From contig NZ_AUCI01000007.1 in assembly GCF_000429685.1 (NCBI RefSeq), positions 186,001 through 250,000 of the forward strand: a stretch of 64,000 nucleotides of DNA. The letters run 5' to 3'. Shown here piece after piece: positions 18,648 through 27,802 of this stretch (the stretch's first letter is position 1; the number at the start of each line of letters is the position of its first letter). The translations under genes and the position numbers were made by a program. The stretch comes from Salibacterium aidingense DSM 18341 (GTDB taxonomy: Bacteria > Bacillota > Bacilli > Bacillales > Marinococcaceae). The notes beneath the pieces were generated by a model that saw nothing but the letters and a program-made list of their open reading frames with translations, made no database searches and was not told where the DNA came from.

Positions 18648-19799
18648 TCAACCGCCTTCCATAAGTGTCGAGGATCGATAAGCCGCTTCATACACCGCTT
18701 CGTACTGTTCAACGATCTTAACGGTGGAGAATACCTCTGTAGCTCTTTGCTTACTATTATCTGAAAAGGCCTGGTATTGTTCAGGCTTCTGCAACATCTC
18801 CAGTCCAGCTTTTCCAGCCTTATCCGGCTCCCCTACAGGAGTGATACGCCCAGTTTTTTGATCAACAATGACTTCCGGAATGCCGCCGGCGTCTGTGCCA
18901 ACTACAGGCACGCCGCAGGCCATAGCCTCAAGCGCAGACAGCCCAAAACTTTCCTTCTCTGAAAGCAGCAGCATGAGATCGGAAATATTTAAGAAATCAA
19001 CAACCTGTTTCTGGTTACCAAGGAAAATCACTTGATTTGTCAATCCAAGCTCTTCCGCCTTTTGACAGGCCAGGGTTTTTTCCGGTCCATCACCTATCAT
19101 TAATAAAACGGAGGGCAGCTTTTCCTGAATAACAGAAAAAGCCTGCACCACATCGAGGACTCTTTTGACGGGTCGGAAATTTGATATATGAATGATGATG
19201 CGGTGATCCTCCGGAATATGATAGGATCCGCGTAAATCCTCCTGAAAACTGTCCTCTCTGTACACCCGCTCATCCACGAAGTTATAAATCGTTTCTATCG
19301 GAGCTGTCGTTTGAAGCATTTCCCTTGTTTCTCCAGCCAGAGCCTTGGACACTGCTGTGACTTTGTCCGAACGGTTAATGGCGTAACGAATGATGTCCTT
19401 TAGGGAAGGATCATGCCCAAGAACGGTAATGTCCGTCCCATGAAGAGTGGTCACCACTTTGATGTCCTTATCCACCATGTCCTTTGCCAGCAGCGCACAG
19501 ACAGCATGGGGAACGGCGTAGTGAACATGCAGGATATCCAGATTTTCTCTATTGATAACTTCCGCCATTTTGCTGGCTAACGTAAGAGAGTATGGGGGAT
19601 ATTGAAAAACCTCATACTGATTGACCTCTACTTCATGATAGTAAATATTAGAATATGTTTGATTTAAACGAAAAGGGAGACTGGTTGATATAAAATGTAC
19701 TTCGTGGCCTCTTTCCGCCAATAACTTTCCAAGTTCTGTCGCCACAACTCCCGACCCGCCGACGGTCGGGTAACACGTAATGCCAATTTTATAAGTCAT
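18648..19799 (-). CDS. bshA: Bacillithiol glycosyltransferase (GlcNAc-malate synthase)
   Basis: BshA joins GlcNAc from UDP-GlcNAc to L-malate, the first step of bacillithiol synthesis. The 383-residue GT4 glycosyltransferase shows the N-terminal glycine-rich loop YPTVGGSGVVATELG, HVHYAVPHA, VSNFRPVKR-like HISNFRPVKRV, and the donor-binding E-x7-E in SEKESFGLSALEAMACG. Gene order bshB1-bshA-cca is the same as in B. subtilis. Confidence 0.96.
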   Translation of the reverse strand: MTYKIGITCYPTVGGSGVVATELGKLLAERGHEVHFISTSLPFRLNQTYSNIYYHEVEVNQYEVFQYPPYSLTLASKMAEVINRENLDILHVHYAVPHAVCALLAKDMVDKDIKVVTTLHGTDITVLGHDPSLKDIIRYAINRSDKVTAVSKALAGETREMLQTTAPIETIYNFVDERVYREDSFQEDLRGSYHIPEDHRIIIHISNFRPVKRVLDVVQAFSVIQEKLPSVLLMIGDGPEKTLACQKAEELGLTNQVIFLGNQKQVVDFLNISDLMLLLSEKESFGLSALEAMACGVPVVGTDAGGIPEVIVDQKTGRITPVGEPDKAGKAGLEMLQKPEQYQAFSDNSKQRATEVFSTVKIVEQYEAVYEAAYRSSTLMEGG

Positions 19800-19810
19800 A
19801 TTGTTCTCCT

Positions 19811-20500
19811 TTACGGTATAGAAGATAAAACGAGCGGAGAGGCGTTTTTAAACCCTTCCGCAAAGCGGGTGCCGGCTTGTTTTCCAAATACAGCGTCTCT
19901 GGCCCGGACACTTTCTATGTACCCTTCTGTCAAGGGAGTCCTTACGCTGTCAGAGGTTTTTACAAATTGACTTTGATAACAGGACAATGCTTCTTCTTTA
20001 CACTGCTGCCATGTCGTGATATCGACATAAAAATCAGGCTGCCCAATCCCATTAATAAAATAATAAAAAAAAGACGCTGTTTTATGCGGAGGAAAAGACA
20101 AATCCGGATATTTTAGTATTCCGGCATCAAACACTGCCTCTCTCACCGTTATGCTGCAGGCTGCATGGTCCGGATGCCTGTCTTCGAAAAACGGCGCGGA
20201 AATAGTATCCGGCTGAATCTCGCGGATAAGATCAACAAGCATATGATATTGAGTATGCGAGGAGCTGATCCCTCGGTCCGGAAAGTCCAGCTGATACCTT
20301 TTTGCCTTTAATTTACGGGCGGAGGCCTGAGCTTCCTGCTGCCTGCTCTCGACCGTTCCGTTTGATGAAAGCTCTCCTTTTGTCAGAGAACAAATATACA
20401 CAGATCCGCCGTTATGAGCATGCAGCGCAGCAGTCCCCCCCATCCCAATTTCCACGTCATCCGGATGGGCACCGATACAAAGCAGTCGTTTCCTACTCAT
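19811..20500 (-). CDS. bshB1: Bacillithiol deacetylase (GlcNAc-malate deacetylase)
   Basis: BshB1 removes the acetyl group from GlcNAc-malate, step two of bacillithiol synthesis. The LmbE-type zinc site is visible as [13 protein letters not shown] (residues 10-22) and [10 protein letters not shown]. The start at 20500 has GGAG eight bases upstream and places the motif at the family position; the protein is then 229 residues. The start lies 8 bases inside mgsA. Confidence 0.95.
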   Translation of the reverse strand: MSRKRLLCIGAHPDDVEIGMGGTAALHAHNGGSVYICSLTKGELSSNGTVESRQQEAQASARKLKAKRYQLDFPDRGISSSHTQYHMLVDLIREIQPDTISAPFFEDRHPDHAACSITVREAVFDAGILKYPDLSFPPHKTASFFYYFINGIGQPDFYVDITTWQQCKEEALSCYQSQFVKTSDSVRTPLTEGYIESVRARDAVFGKQAGTRFAEGFKNASPLVLSSIP

Positions 20501-20912
20501 GAGAAGATCTCCTCTGTTGGTGTTGCACTTCTCTAAAATCAAGCAGTCCGCCTTCCAGCCCCTTCACTAATACTTCGGCAGTTGCCATGTTTGTAGCAAG
20601 AGGAATCGCCTGGACATCACATAACCTTAACAAAGCAGTGATGTCCGGCTCATGAGGCTGGGCTGTCAACGGATCCCGGAAAAATAAAACCATGTCCACC
20701 ACGTTTTCCGCCACCAAAGCGCCGATTTGCTGGTCTCCTCCAAGCGGGCCAGATAAATGCTTATGAATCCGCAGCTCTGTTTCCGATTCTATTCTGCTGC
20801 CTGTCGTTCCGGTAGCGTGCAGTTCATGGTGTTTCAGCACCGGTTCATATGCCTGAACAAACCGAATCATATCTTCTTTCTTTTTATCATGGGCAATTAA
20901 CGCAATATTCAA
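20493..20912 (-). CDS. mgsA: Methylglyoxal synthase
   Basis: MgsA converts dihydroxyacetone phosphate to methylglyoxal, a bypass that relieves phosphate-sugar stress; bacillithiol, made by the neighbours, helps detoxify the product. Key segments are [18 protein letters not shown] (phosphate binding), [11 protein letters not shown] with the catalytic Asp region, and [14 protein letters not shown] with the active His. At 139 residues it is full length. It follows dapB by 13 bases. Confidence 0.96.
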   Translation of the reverse strand: MNIALIAHDKKKEDMIRFVQAYEPVLKHHELHATGTTGSRIESETELRIHKHLSGPLGGDQQIGALVAENVVDMVLFFRDPLTAQPHEPDITALLRLCDVQAIPLATNMATAEVLVKGLEGGLLDFREVQHQQRRSSHE

Positions 20913-20925
20913 CGACAGCCTCCCC

Positions 20926-21720
20926 CTATTCGATTATATTTTCAAGTCCGTAGACAAGTGTTTTGACCTGCATGACCTGTTCTACTGCTAATTTCACCCC
21001 TGGCATAAACGATTGCCGGTTATACGAATCATGACGGATTTTCAACGTCTGCCCGGAGCCTCCAAACAGAACTTCCTGATGGGCCACCAGGCCGGGAAGA
21101 CGGACACTGTGTATGCGGAGACCGTCTGTTTCAGCCCCTCGTGCCCCTTCCTGCTGTTCTTTCTCCTCCGGATGTCCCTGTAATTTATGAGGACGAATTT
21201 CATTAATCATCGAAGCCGTTTTTGCTGCCGTGCCGGACGGAGCATCAAGCTTATTGTCGTGATGCATTTCAATAATTTCCGCATCTGAAAAATATTTCGC
21301 TGCTATTTGGGAAAGCTTCATCATTAAAATGGCCCCAACTGCAAAATTTGGAGCAATGATGGCGCCGAGCTCTTTTTCTTCTGCTTTTTCCCGCAATCTC
21401 TCAATATCGGCGTCTGTAAAACCGGTAGTCCCTACTACAGGCCGGACATGATGATCTAATGCAAGCTCGAGATGCTGTTTTCCAGCAGAGGGAGTAGTCA
21501 GATCAACTAAGACGTCGGCTTCTGCTTCCTCCAGGCATGTCCTCATATCATCATACACAAGAGCTTGTTCATCCGGCATCCCGGGAAGTTCCGCCAATTG
21601 TTTTCCTGCATTTTTTGAATCAACGGCGGCGGCCAGTTCAAATGTTTCTGTTTCCCGTATCAGCTGCACAGCCTCCCTCCCCATTTTACCACGCGGTCCT
21701 GCAAGGATAATGCTTGTCAT
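20926..21720 (-). CDS. dapB: 4-hydroxy-tetrahydrodipicolinate reductase
   Basis: DapB reduces the heterocycle made by DapA, in the route to diaminopimelate, lysine and spore dipicolinate. The 264-residue protein has the nucleotide loop [17 protein letters not shown], the active-site [15 protein letters not shown] and a C-terminal GVKLAVEQV helix. The start at 21720 has AAGGAGA nine bases upstream; the longer frame to 21753 has no better site. Confidence 0.96.
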   Translation of the reverse strand: MTSIILAGPRGKMGREAVQLIRETETFELAAAVDSKNAGKQLAELPGMPDEQALVYDDMRTCLEEAEADVLVDLTTPSAGKQHLELALDHHVRPVVGTTGFTDADIERLREKAEEKELGAIIAPNFAVGAILMMKLSQIAAKYFSDAEIIEMHHDNKLDAPSGTAAKTASMINEIRPHKLQGHPEEKEQQEGARGAETDGLRIHSVRLPGLVAHQEVLFGGSGQTLKIRHDSYNRQSFMPGVKLAVEQVMQVKTLVYGLENIIE

Positions 21721-21722
21721 AT

Positions 21723-22061
21723 TTATCGGTCTCCTTCTTCTATTTTTGTCCATCGATCCACATCTCGTGTACGAAACTTATTCATGACCAGATCAAACGC
21801 CTCATCCAGATTAATATGTAAGGAATTTGCAAAACAGATTAGTACAAATAAAATATCGCCCATTTCCTGTTCCAGCGTTTTAAACTGTTCGGTTTCTTTT
21901 TTAGGTTTTTCTCCGTAATAATGATTAATTTCCCTTGCCAGTTCCCCCGTTTCTTCACTTAAACGAGCCATCATGGCCAAAGGACTGAAATAACCTTCTT
22001 TGTATTGTCCTATATGTTTTTCCACTTCCTGCTGCATTTCTTCCATTCGTTTCGAGTCCAT
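21723..22061 (-). CDS. ypjD: MazG-like nucleotide pyrophosphohydrolase
   Basis: This 112-residue protein is a single MazG-type all-helical domain that hydrolyses nucleoside triphosphates or non-canonical ones. It shows the metal-binding [10 protein letters not shown] and, downstream, [16 protein letters not shown] (E-E-x12-E-x2-D). Start at 22061 gives the B. subtilis YpjD length; the frame upstream overlaps the promoter region. It is first in the ypjD-dapB-mgsA-bshB1-bshA-cca-birA run. The substrate is unknown. Confidence 0.9.
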   Translation of the reverse strand: MDSKRMEEMQQEVEKHIGQYKEGYFSPLAMMARLSEETGELAREINHYYGEKPKKETEQFKTLEQEMGDILFVLICFANSLHINLDEAFDLVMNKFRTRDVDRWTKIEEGDR

Positions 22062-22086
22062 GTATCCATCCCCCGCTTTCTTCTTT

Positions 22087-22115
22087 ATCGTATCGAATTC
22101 CAACCTATTTGACAA
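22087..22115 (-). promoter_or_regulatory. σA-type promoter for ypjD-dapB operon
   Basis: On the minus strand TTGTCA (22115-22110), 17 bases, TACGAT (22092-22087) lies 26 bases before the ypjD start. Its -35 overlaps a + strand TTGACA at 22109, so the divergent promoters share DNA. Confidence 0.55.
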
Positions 22116-22127
22116 TCGTCTTACACC

Positions 22128-22157
22128 TTGTACTAGACATGTACTTTTCATTATAAT
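22128..22157 (+). promoter_or_regulatory. σA-type promoter for ypjC
   Basis: TTGTAC (22128), an 18-base spacer and a perfect TATAAT (22152-22157) lie 40 bases before the ypjC start. A TTGACA at 22109 lies too far upstream for this -10 but could serve TACTAG at 22131. Confidence 0.6.
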
Positions 22158-22197
22158 AAGTGGGACTTCCATTTATCGGCAGGGAAAGGAGTTCTTT

Positions 22198-23067
22198 ATG
22201 ATTTGGCATCTTAAAAATAGTTTATTTATTCTGCTTGGTTCTGCCATCATGTCATTCGGGCTTGTATATTTCAATATGCAGAACAACTTGGCAGACGGGG
22301 GCTTCACCGGGATTACACTGCTTCTTTATTTTTTATTTAATGTGGACCCCGCCGTTTCAAACATTGTCCTAAACATTCCTTTTTTCATCATAGGATGGAA
22401 AGTTCTTGGCAGAACCGTTTTCATGTATACCATTATTGGTACGATCGGGCTGTCGTTCTTTTTATGGCTTTTTCAGGCTTATCCGCTTCTGCAGGTGGGA
22501 CTGGAAGAAGATATGACCCTTGCCGCCTTATTTGCAGGTGTACTCATCGGAAGCGGCCTGGGAATGGTGTTTCGGTACGGGGGAACTACCGGCGGGTCAG
22601 ATATTATTGGAAAGCTTGGAGTGAAATATCTGGGCTGGAGTATGGGTCGGACATTATTTGTTTTTGATGCTGCTGTCATTACCTCTTCTCTCGTCTACCT
22701 TGATTATAGAGAAGCCATGTATACATTGGTTGCTGTGTTCACAGCCGCGAAAGTTATTGATTTTATCCAAAAGGGGGCATACTCTGCCAAAGCTGCATTT
22801 ATTATATCCGAAAGACCGGAAGAGATTGCTGATGTCGTCCTAAAAGAAATGAACCGTGGCGCCACGCTTTTCCAGGGAAAAGGTTCTTTCACCGGAATTG
22901 AAAAAGAAGTTTTGTACTGTGTCGTAGCCCGAAATGAACTGGTCCGGCTGAAAAATTTAGTTGAAAAAACAGACCCCGCCGCCTTTGTAACCGTGAATGA
23001 CGTACAGGACGTACGGGGAGAAGGCTTCACGCTCGATGAAAATAAAAATCCGCTGCATACGACGTAA
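22198..23067 (+). CDS. ypjC: YitT family membrane protein
   Basis: This 289-residue integral membrane protein has five or six hydrophobic segments in residues 5-180, including a GG(F)TGITLLLYF and a GGTTGGSDIIGK motif typical of YitT proteins. It ends in a soluble DUF2179 domain (about 200-280, with RGATLFQGKGSFTG). The transport or sensing role of the family is unknown. The start at 22198 has AAAGGAG seven bases upstream. It is the only + strand gene between ponA and the window end that I consider secure, and it is divergent from ypjD as in B. subtilis. Confidence 0.92.
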   Translation: MIWHLKNSLFILLGSAIMSFGLVYFNMQNNLADGGFTGITLLLYFLFNVDPAVSNIVLNIPFFIIGWKVLGRTVFMYTIIGTIGLSFFLWLFQAYPLLQVGLEEDMTLAALFAGVLIGSGLGMVFRYGGTTGGSDIIGKLGVKYLGWSMGRTLFVFDAAVITSSLVYLDYREAMYTLVAVFTAAKVIDFIQKGAYSAKAAFIISERPEEIADVVLKEMNRGATLFQGKGSFTGIEKEVLYCVVARNELVRLKNLVEKTDPAAFVTVNDVQDVRGEGFTLDENKNPLHTT

Positions 23068-23100
23068 GAAAAAGCGGGTCTTGGGCTTGTTAACTCCTCC

Positions 23101-23147
23101 AATAAAGAAAAGGACTGCCGTTACACATGCAGTCCTTTTCTTTATTT
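23101..23147. terminator. Bidirectional terminator between ypjC and the YugP gene
   Basis: An 18-base inverted repeat (23101-23118 with 23129-23146, core AAGGACTGC/GCAGTCCTT) with a 10-base loop has A-rich and T-rich flanks. It separates two convergent genes. Confidence 0.92.
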
Positions 23148-23151
23148 TCAT

Positions 23152-23826
23152 TTATTCATTTACCGCAAAATACATCATCACAAACCGGACGAGTTCGAGA
23201 ACGGCTACGAGCGCGGCCGCGACATAGGTAAGGGCTGCGGCATCGAGTACTTTTTTCGTCTCTTTTTCTTCATTGTTTCGAATGATGCCGGTGGTAACAA
23301 TCTGCTGCATGGCGCGGCTGCTGGCATTAAATTCTACCGGGAGCGTGACCAGCTGGAACAGCACGGCGGCTGACATAAATACAATACCGACTAGAATTAA
23401 ATCAGCCATTCCTATAATGGCACCGGCTATTATTAACATAAACGACATGTTGGAACCAAGGTTGGCAGCAGGCGCCAGCGTACTGCGGAAACGTAGAAAA
23501 GCATAATCCTGCGCATCCTGTATGGCATGGCCGACTTCGTGAGATGCAATCGCCTGCGCCGCCACGCTTGTACCATAATAATTATCTTCTGACAATCGGA
23601 CCATTTTCTTTCTGGGATCATAATGATCCGAAAGCTGTCCTTTTACCGGTTCCACCCCTACATCAAAAATCCGGTTATCCTGTAAAATCTTTTTAGCCAC
23701 TTCCGCTCCGGTCATACCGGAAGAATTGGAAATCTTTGAATATTTTTTATACGATTTTTTTACTTTGGACTGAGCCCAAAGCGGGATAGCCAAAAGCGCG
23801 ACAATATAGATAATCCAAAAACCCAT
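23152..23826 (-). CDS. yugP: Membrane zinc metallopeptidase, YugP family
   Basis: This 224-residue membrane protein has an N-terminal anchor (about 2-20), the zinc motif HEVGH at residues 96-100 followed by AIQDAQDYAFLRFRS, and two or three more hydrophobic segments (about 115-165 and 190-220). The C-terminus ATYVAAALVAVLELV is typical of the family. Substrates are unknown. In B. subtilis yugP lies elsewhere; here it is between ypjC and ypjB with its own promoter, so it looks like a local insertion. Confidence 0.9.
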   Translation of the reverse strand: MGFWIIYIVALLAIPLWAQSKVKKSYKKYSKISNSSGMTGAEVAKKILQDNRIFDVGVEPVKGQLSDHYDPRKKMVRLSEDNYYGTSVAAQAIASHEVGHAIQDAQDYAFLRFRSTLAPAANLGSNMSFMLIIAGAIIGMADLILVGIVFMSAAVLFQLVTLPVEFNASSRAMQQIVTTGIIRNNEEKETKKVLDAAALTYVAAALVAVLELVRFVMMYFAVNE

Positions 23827-23858
23827 TGGAATCCCTCCATTCTCCTATTCTGATTAAT

Positions 23859-23887
23859 ATTTTATTTAAAACGTCAAAGAAAGTCAA
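23859..23887 (-). promoter_or_regulatory. σA-type promoter for yugP
   Basis: TTGACT (23887-23882), 17 bases, TAAAAT (23864-23859) on the minus strand, 33 bases before the yugP start. Confidence 0.65.
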
Positions 23888-23924
23888 TAAAACGGACTCC
23901 ATATATTTGACGGTTCTATGAAGA

Positions 23925-24740
23925 TTAATCACGCATTTGATGCCTTTCCTTTTCTCCTTTATATTTTTTCCATCCAGTATAGGTTAAAGAAACGAACAGC
24001 ACACTTCCAATGGAAAGGATAATCGTCCATAAGGAAGGATCTGCAGCAGAATTCTGCGTTTTCCCCATGGCCTGCTGTAGATGTTCTTTTAATTTTTCGA
24101 CCTCCGATATTTTGTCTGACTTGTCCCATCCCTCTTTCTCCATATAACGAACATAGGAAACGAGCGGCATGTACTCCTCTTCCTCTTTTCCCGTATACAA
24201 TGCAGGGCGGATCACTTCAAACTCTTTCTGCCAATGATAGAATAACTGCCTTGCCTGCTGCTCGTCCTCCTGTTCCAGGGTTTGTTTTATCTCATCTAAA
24301 AGAAGAAGCAGCTGCTCCCCTGATTTTTTCCATAAAGGATGCTTTTCACTGATGGAAGCGTCCACTGCAAGGCGAAATGAAAAAATGTACTGCACCCGCT
24401 GGCGTTCATCCATATCGACATTCGTTACCGCTTCCCCTGCTCTGTCAAAAGCCCGGAATATTTCAGTAAGCTGTCTGGTCGTCAAGTTGTAGTCATCAAA
24501 GGAAACAGCGGGAAACCGCCGCACCAGCCATCCATGTATACGTTTGGCTTCTTCATATTCACCATTCAGCACCAGATCATGCATTGTTTTTGCTTTATCA
24601 TTCACGGTTTCCATCGAAATTGTATCATCGTCTTCTGCCATAGTTTGTCCTATATGGATTAAAAATAATGCGGCGGCCACACAAATGATCAGAACCGAGC
24701 GCCGGCCTTTTATATTAGAAGTAATGCTCTTGGTTTTCAT
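23925..24740 (-). CDS. ypjB: YpjB-like sporulation protein
   Basis: This 271-residue protein has an N-terminal signal or anchor (about 14-36, VLIICVAAALFLIHIG), a helical extracytoplasmic domain, and a C-terminal membrane segment (about 237-256, LWTIILSIGSVLFVSLTY) followed by a basic tail. This layout, size and position next to ypjA fit B. subtilis YpjB, a sporulation-associated protein of unknown mechanism. The sequence itself has no catalytic motif that I recognise. Confidence 0.8.
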   Translation of the reverse strand: MKTKSITSNIKGRRSVLIICVAAALFLIHIGQTMAEDDDTISMETVNDKAKTMHDLVLNGEYEEAKRIHGWLVRRFPAVSFDDYNLTTRQLTEIFRAFDRAGEAVTNVDMDERQRVQYIFSFRLAVDASISEKHPLWKKSGEQLLLLLDEIKQTLEQEDEQQARQLFYHWQKEFEVIRPALYTGKEEEEYMPLVSYVRYMEKEGWDKSDKISEVEKLKEHLQQAMGKTQNSAADPSLWTIILSIGSVLFVSLTYTGWKKYKGEKERHQMRD

Positions 24741-24813
24741 AAATAAACCCCTCCTTCTCCTTGTCCATTCTATGAAGAGAGGGACAAGAGTAGACCGGAG
24801 AGGCGGCAGGTTT

Positions 24814-25404
24814 TTATAAATTCAAAAATCGGCGCCGTCTGACATTGAATAAGTAAATCAGCAGGACAGACAACATGCTCAGCCAAAATGTGAAATAACC
24901 AATATGCATGATTTGATCAGATATAGCGTGGGAAACCCACGGAAACATTCCATAAACGTAATCAATAATATCATTATGAACGGTCCACACCGCAGCTGCA
25001 GTCAGGTGCCATGGTTTTATCCGGTAATATGGTGTAAACAAGATACCCTGTACCGCCATCCCAAAATGGGACACAATCAGCATATAATTCGTCCAATGAA
25101 GGGTATCCCCCGCTGCGCCGCCTGCGATGTTCATTACAACAGCCCATAGTCCATATTTAATGAGGGTAACGCCCGCCAAAGCTTCCAGAAGACCACAATT
25201 TTTCCTAAATAGAAAAAAAATCAATACAAAACAAAAAAACAAACTGGCAGTCGGGCTGTCCGGAACAAACACATAAAACAAAGGCGGAGTCTGTTCCAGC
25301 TGAACCTTATACCACCAATATCCATATATGGTTCCCAATATGTTAACAATAAGCAGTACAGCTATCATAGAAGGCATGCCCAGTATTCGAAGAAACCATC
25401 CCAC
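24814..25404 (-). CDS. ypjA: YpjA family membrane protein (DUF1405)
   Basis: This 196-residue protein has six predicted membrane segments spread over its whole length and the DUF1405 signature around YWWYKVQLEQTPPLFYVFVPDSPTASLFF and KYGLWAVV (longest part quoted in pieces). It lies between qcrC and ypjB, as in B. subtilis. Function is unknown; proximity to qcrABC suggests, weakly, a membrane or respiratory role. Confidence 0.87.
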   Translation of the reverse strand: MGWFLRILGMPSMIAVLLIVNILGTIYGYWWYKVQLEQTPPLFYVFVPDSPTASLFFCFVLIFFLFRKNCGLLEALAGVTLIKYGLWAVVMNIAGGAAGDTLHWTNYMLIVSHFGMAVQGILFTPYYRIKPWHLTAAAVWTVHNDIIDYVYGMFPWVSHAISDQIMHIGYFTFWLSMLSVLLIYLFNVRRRRFLNL

Positions 25405-25501
25405 CGTAATCCACCACCATTTATCTTAAAATAACGCGGCTCCCCTTCGTTATAGGCCGGACTGCCGCATGTGTCATCCATAATATTCTATTTATGTCTA
25501 T

Positions 25502-25537
25502 GTAAGTAAAAAGCTGCCCCCGTTATCAGGGACAGCC
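25502..25537 (-). terminator. Terminator after qcrC
   Basis: On the minus strand GGCTGTCCC-TGATAAC-GGGGGCAGC is followed by TTTTTAC. The stem has one G-T pair. It lies about 20 bases after the qcrC stop and closes qcrABC. Confidence 0.75.
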
Positions 25538-25555
25538 GCAAACCGCGAATAACAT

Positions 25556-26416
25556 TTATTCTTCAACATCTCCGGTGTTTTCTCCTGCTTCTTCTTCAGT
25601 GGAGTCTTCTGATTCTCCTCCACCGCTGTCCGGATTTCCACCGCTGGCAATGTATTCAGCAAGTGTTTCAAGTTCTTCATCACTGCCGTCAAACTGACCG
25701 GCCGGCATTTCTCCAATACCTTCTACAGCGATCTCCTGAATGGTTTCTGCATCATACTGGGTATCATATAACGATGGTCCGGCTGCCCCCGTACCCTGAA
25801 GTTGATCCCCATGACAGCTGATACAGCCTTGATCTGAAAAGATTTGATACCCTTCTGCGTCTGTATCTACTTCCTCCATGGCTTCCTGTTCCTCTTCGTC
25901 GAGCATTTCTCCTTGTTCGGCCGCCGCTTCCCAATCGTGATGATCCACGGACTCCCAGGTAAGATAAACTGTAGCAAGTACTCCAAGAATCATCAGTCCG
26001 GAAGCAATGGGGCGGCGTGAAGCTTTCCGCTCCGGACCGTTATCCAGCCACGGCGCCAGCATCAGTGCTCCAAAAGCCAGTCCCGGAATGATTACGGCTC
26101 CTATTACCGTAAATTCACTCGAGGCATATTCATATTTCAACAACTGATACAAGAATAAGAAATACCAGTCCGGCAACGGTATGTAACCGGAGTCTGTCGG
26201 GTCCGCCATTCTTTCAAGCGGTGATGGATGGGCCACCGTCAGACATAAATAACCAATGAGAAACACGGCACCCACGAGCCACTCTTTTAACAGAAAGTTA
26301 GGCCAGAATGCTTCGGTCTTCCCTGGAAATTCCGAATAGTCTTTTGGAATATTCGGTTTGCGTCCGGCGGGAACCCGTGAATCCCCGACAAATTTCATAC
26401 CTTTTCCACGATGCAT
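25556..26416 (-). CDS. qcrC: Menaquinol:cytochrome c reductase, cytochrome b/c subunit
   Basis: QcrC fuses a subunit IV-like membrane part of cytochrome b to a cytochrome c domain. Residues 45-150 carry three membrane segments and the PDWYF loop (82-86) that forms part of the quinol site. The c-type domain has CISCH at 198-202 (covalent heme) and MPAGQF with the axial Met. The C-terminus is a D/E/G-rich tail. At 286 residues it is about 30 longer than B. subtilis QcrC, mainly in an acidic linker (about 165-190) and in the tail. It is the last gene of qcrA-qcrB-qcrC, 45 bases after qcrB. Confidence 0.95.
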   Translation of the reverse strand: MHRGKGMKFVGDSRVPAGRKPNIPKDYSEFPGKTEAFWPNFLLKEWLVGAVFLIGYLCLTVAHPSPLERMADPTDSGYIPLPDWYFLFLYQLLKYEYASSEFTVIGAVIIPGLAFGALMLAPWLDNGPERKASRRPIASGLMILGVLATVYLTWESVDHHDWEAAAEQGEMLDEEEQEAMEEVDTDAEGYQIFSDQGCISCHGDQLQGTGAAGPSLYDTQYDAETIQEIAVEGIGEMPAGQFDGSDEELETLAEYIASGGNPDSGGGESEDSTEEEAGENTGDVEE

Positions 26417-26439
26417 CGGTTTCCCTCCTTCATTCCTCT

Positions 26440-26456
26440 CATATAAGCGCTTATGC
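26440..26456. other. 12-bp perfect palindrome between qcrB and qcrC
   Basis: ATAAGCGCTTAT lies in the 45-base qcrB-qcrC gap. It could form a short hairpin in the mRNA or bind a dimeric protein. It fails the CcpA cre pattern at three positions, so no regulator is proposed. Confidence 0.4.
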
Positions 26457-26461
26457 GGGGT

Positions 26462-27136
26462 TTAAAGCGGTCCAGAGATACCCTGCCTTCGGATCATAAT
26501 AAAATGAGCCGCTAATAAACCAAGTAATGCTCCCGGAAGGAAAAACACATGGATGGCGAAAAACCTGGTCAATGTCTGGGCTCCGATGATTTCCGGATCA
26601 CCGGCCAGCAGCGTCTTTGCCAAAGTTCCCACCAACGGAACACTTTCTGCAATCTGCAGACCAACAACAGTCGCAAAATAGGCTTTCATGTCCCATGGAA
26701 GCAAATACCCGGTAAATCCTAAACCAAGCATAACAAAAAAGATAAGTACACCTACGACCCAGTTTAGTTCACGCGGCTTTTTATAAGCACCGGTGAAAAA
26801 TACGCGTAATGTATGTAGGAATATCATTACAATAACAAGACTGGCTCCCCAGTGGTGCATTCCACGCACAATGGTTCCATACGCCACATCACCCTGCAGA
26901 TAGCGTACCGATTCATAGGCGTTGACGATATCAGGTACATAATACATGGTTAAAAACATGCCGGACAATATTTGGATGACTGTAATAAAAAACGTCAAAC
27001 CTCCAAAACAGTAAACGAACGCTGAAAAATGATGTGCCGGATTCACGTGTTCTGGCACTTCATGGTCAGCGATATCCCGCCACATCGGAGTTATGTCCAG
27101 GCGTTCATCAACCCATTCATACACTCGTTGTAACAT
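26462..27136 (-). CDS. qcrB: Menaquinol:cytochrome c reductase, cytochrome b subunit
   Basis: This b6-type cytochrome b of 224 residues carries the bis-His hemes and part of the quinol sites. Four membrane helices are visible, with the heme His residues in MHHWGAS and in HVFFLPG/AHF. Cys43 (AFVYCFGG) is at the position where Bacillus QcrB binds an extra heme covalently. It lies 14 bases after qcrA and is co-transcribed with it. Confidence 0.97.
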   Translation of the reverse strand: MLQRVYEWVDERLDITPMWRDIADHEVPEHVNPAHHFSAFVYCFGGLTFFITVIQILSGMFLTMYYVPDIVNAYESVRYLQGDVAYGTIVRGMHHWGASLVIVMIFLHTLRVFFTGAYKKPRELNWVVGVLIFFVMLGLGFTGYLLPWDMKAYFATVVGLQIAESVPLVGTLAKTLLAGDPEIIGAQTLTRFFAIHVFFLPGALLGLLAAHFIMIRRQGISGPL

Positions 27137-27150
27137 AAATGACGCCCCTC

Positions 27151-27654
27151 CTAAACTTGTGGTTCTGCCTTGCCAACGTAAACAGTGCCATCACGGACTT
27201 CAACTTCATATTTATGAAGCGGTTCTGTCGGCGGTGTCCCTTCAATATTTGTACCGTCTTTCTCATAACGGCCGCCATGGCAGGGGCAGAAAAATTCATC
27301 GGGGTACTCCTCATTCGTAGCCCAGCTCACCGTGCATCCCAAATGGGTACAGGTGGAGGAGAGTGCTACGACTTCGTCCCCGCTTTGATAAATATACGCC
27401 GTCTCCGTTGTCTCCGAGGTCACCCAGGCATCCTCCTGGTCATAAGAAAAATCAAATCGCTGCGGCTCTTCCGTGAGTTCCGACACATCTGTCACCGCTT
27501 TCATATCCCCTTCCGACTCCGCCTGGAGAACCGGATCAATGGCAAAACGGGCCATTGGCAAAATGATTCCTGCAGCCATAAAGCCGCCAACGCCGGTAAG
27601 CGTATAGGTCAGAAATTGCCGTCTTGAAACATTGTGATTTTGCTCATCACTCAC
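27151..27654 (-). CDS. qcrA: Menaquinol:cytochrome c reductase, Rieske iron-sulfur subunit
   Basis: QcrA accepts electrons from menaquinol through a 2Fe-2S cluster. The ligand boxes are CTHLGC (102-107) and CPCHGG (123-128). The N-terminus has a twin-arginine motif SRRQFLTY before a membrane segment (about 17-35), as expected for Tat-dependent insertion. It is 167 residues long and is preceded by its own σA-type promoter. Confidence 0.97.
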   Translation of the reverse strand: MSDEQNHNVSRRQFLTYTLTGVGGFMAAGIILPMARFAIDPVLQAESEGDMKAVTDVSELTEEPQRFDFSYDQEDAWVTSETTETAYIYQSGDEVVALSSTCTHLGCTVSWATNEEYPDEFFCPCHGGRYEKDGTNIEGTPPTEPLHKYEVEVRDGTVYVGKAEPQV

Positions 27655-27732
27655 CAGTATCCCCCCTACTATATAAGTTCAGTCCTCCCGGACATTTATG
27701 ACACACACACTTTACAAAACTAGGACATACTC

Positions 27733-27762
27733 ATGATAGCCTAGCGGACAATTGCCTGTCAA
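27733..27762 (-). promoter_or_regulatory. σA-type promoter for qcrABC
   Basis: A perfect TTGACA (27762-27757), an 18-base spacer and TATCAT (27738-27733) lie 79 bases before the qcrA start. Confidence 0.72.
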
Positions 27763-27802
27763 TCTTTTATTCATGCATTTGAGAGGAATTTCGCACGGTC
27801 TG

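Noticed and set aside
26440-26456. CcpA site at the qcrB-qcrC palindrome
   Set aside because: ATAAGCGCTTAT differs from the cre pattern at three fixed positions and lies within the operon rather than at a promoter.
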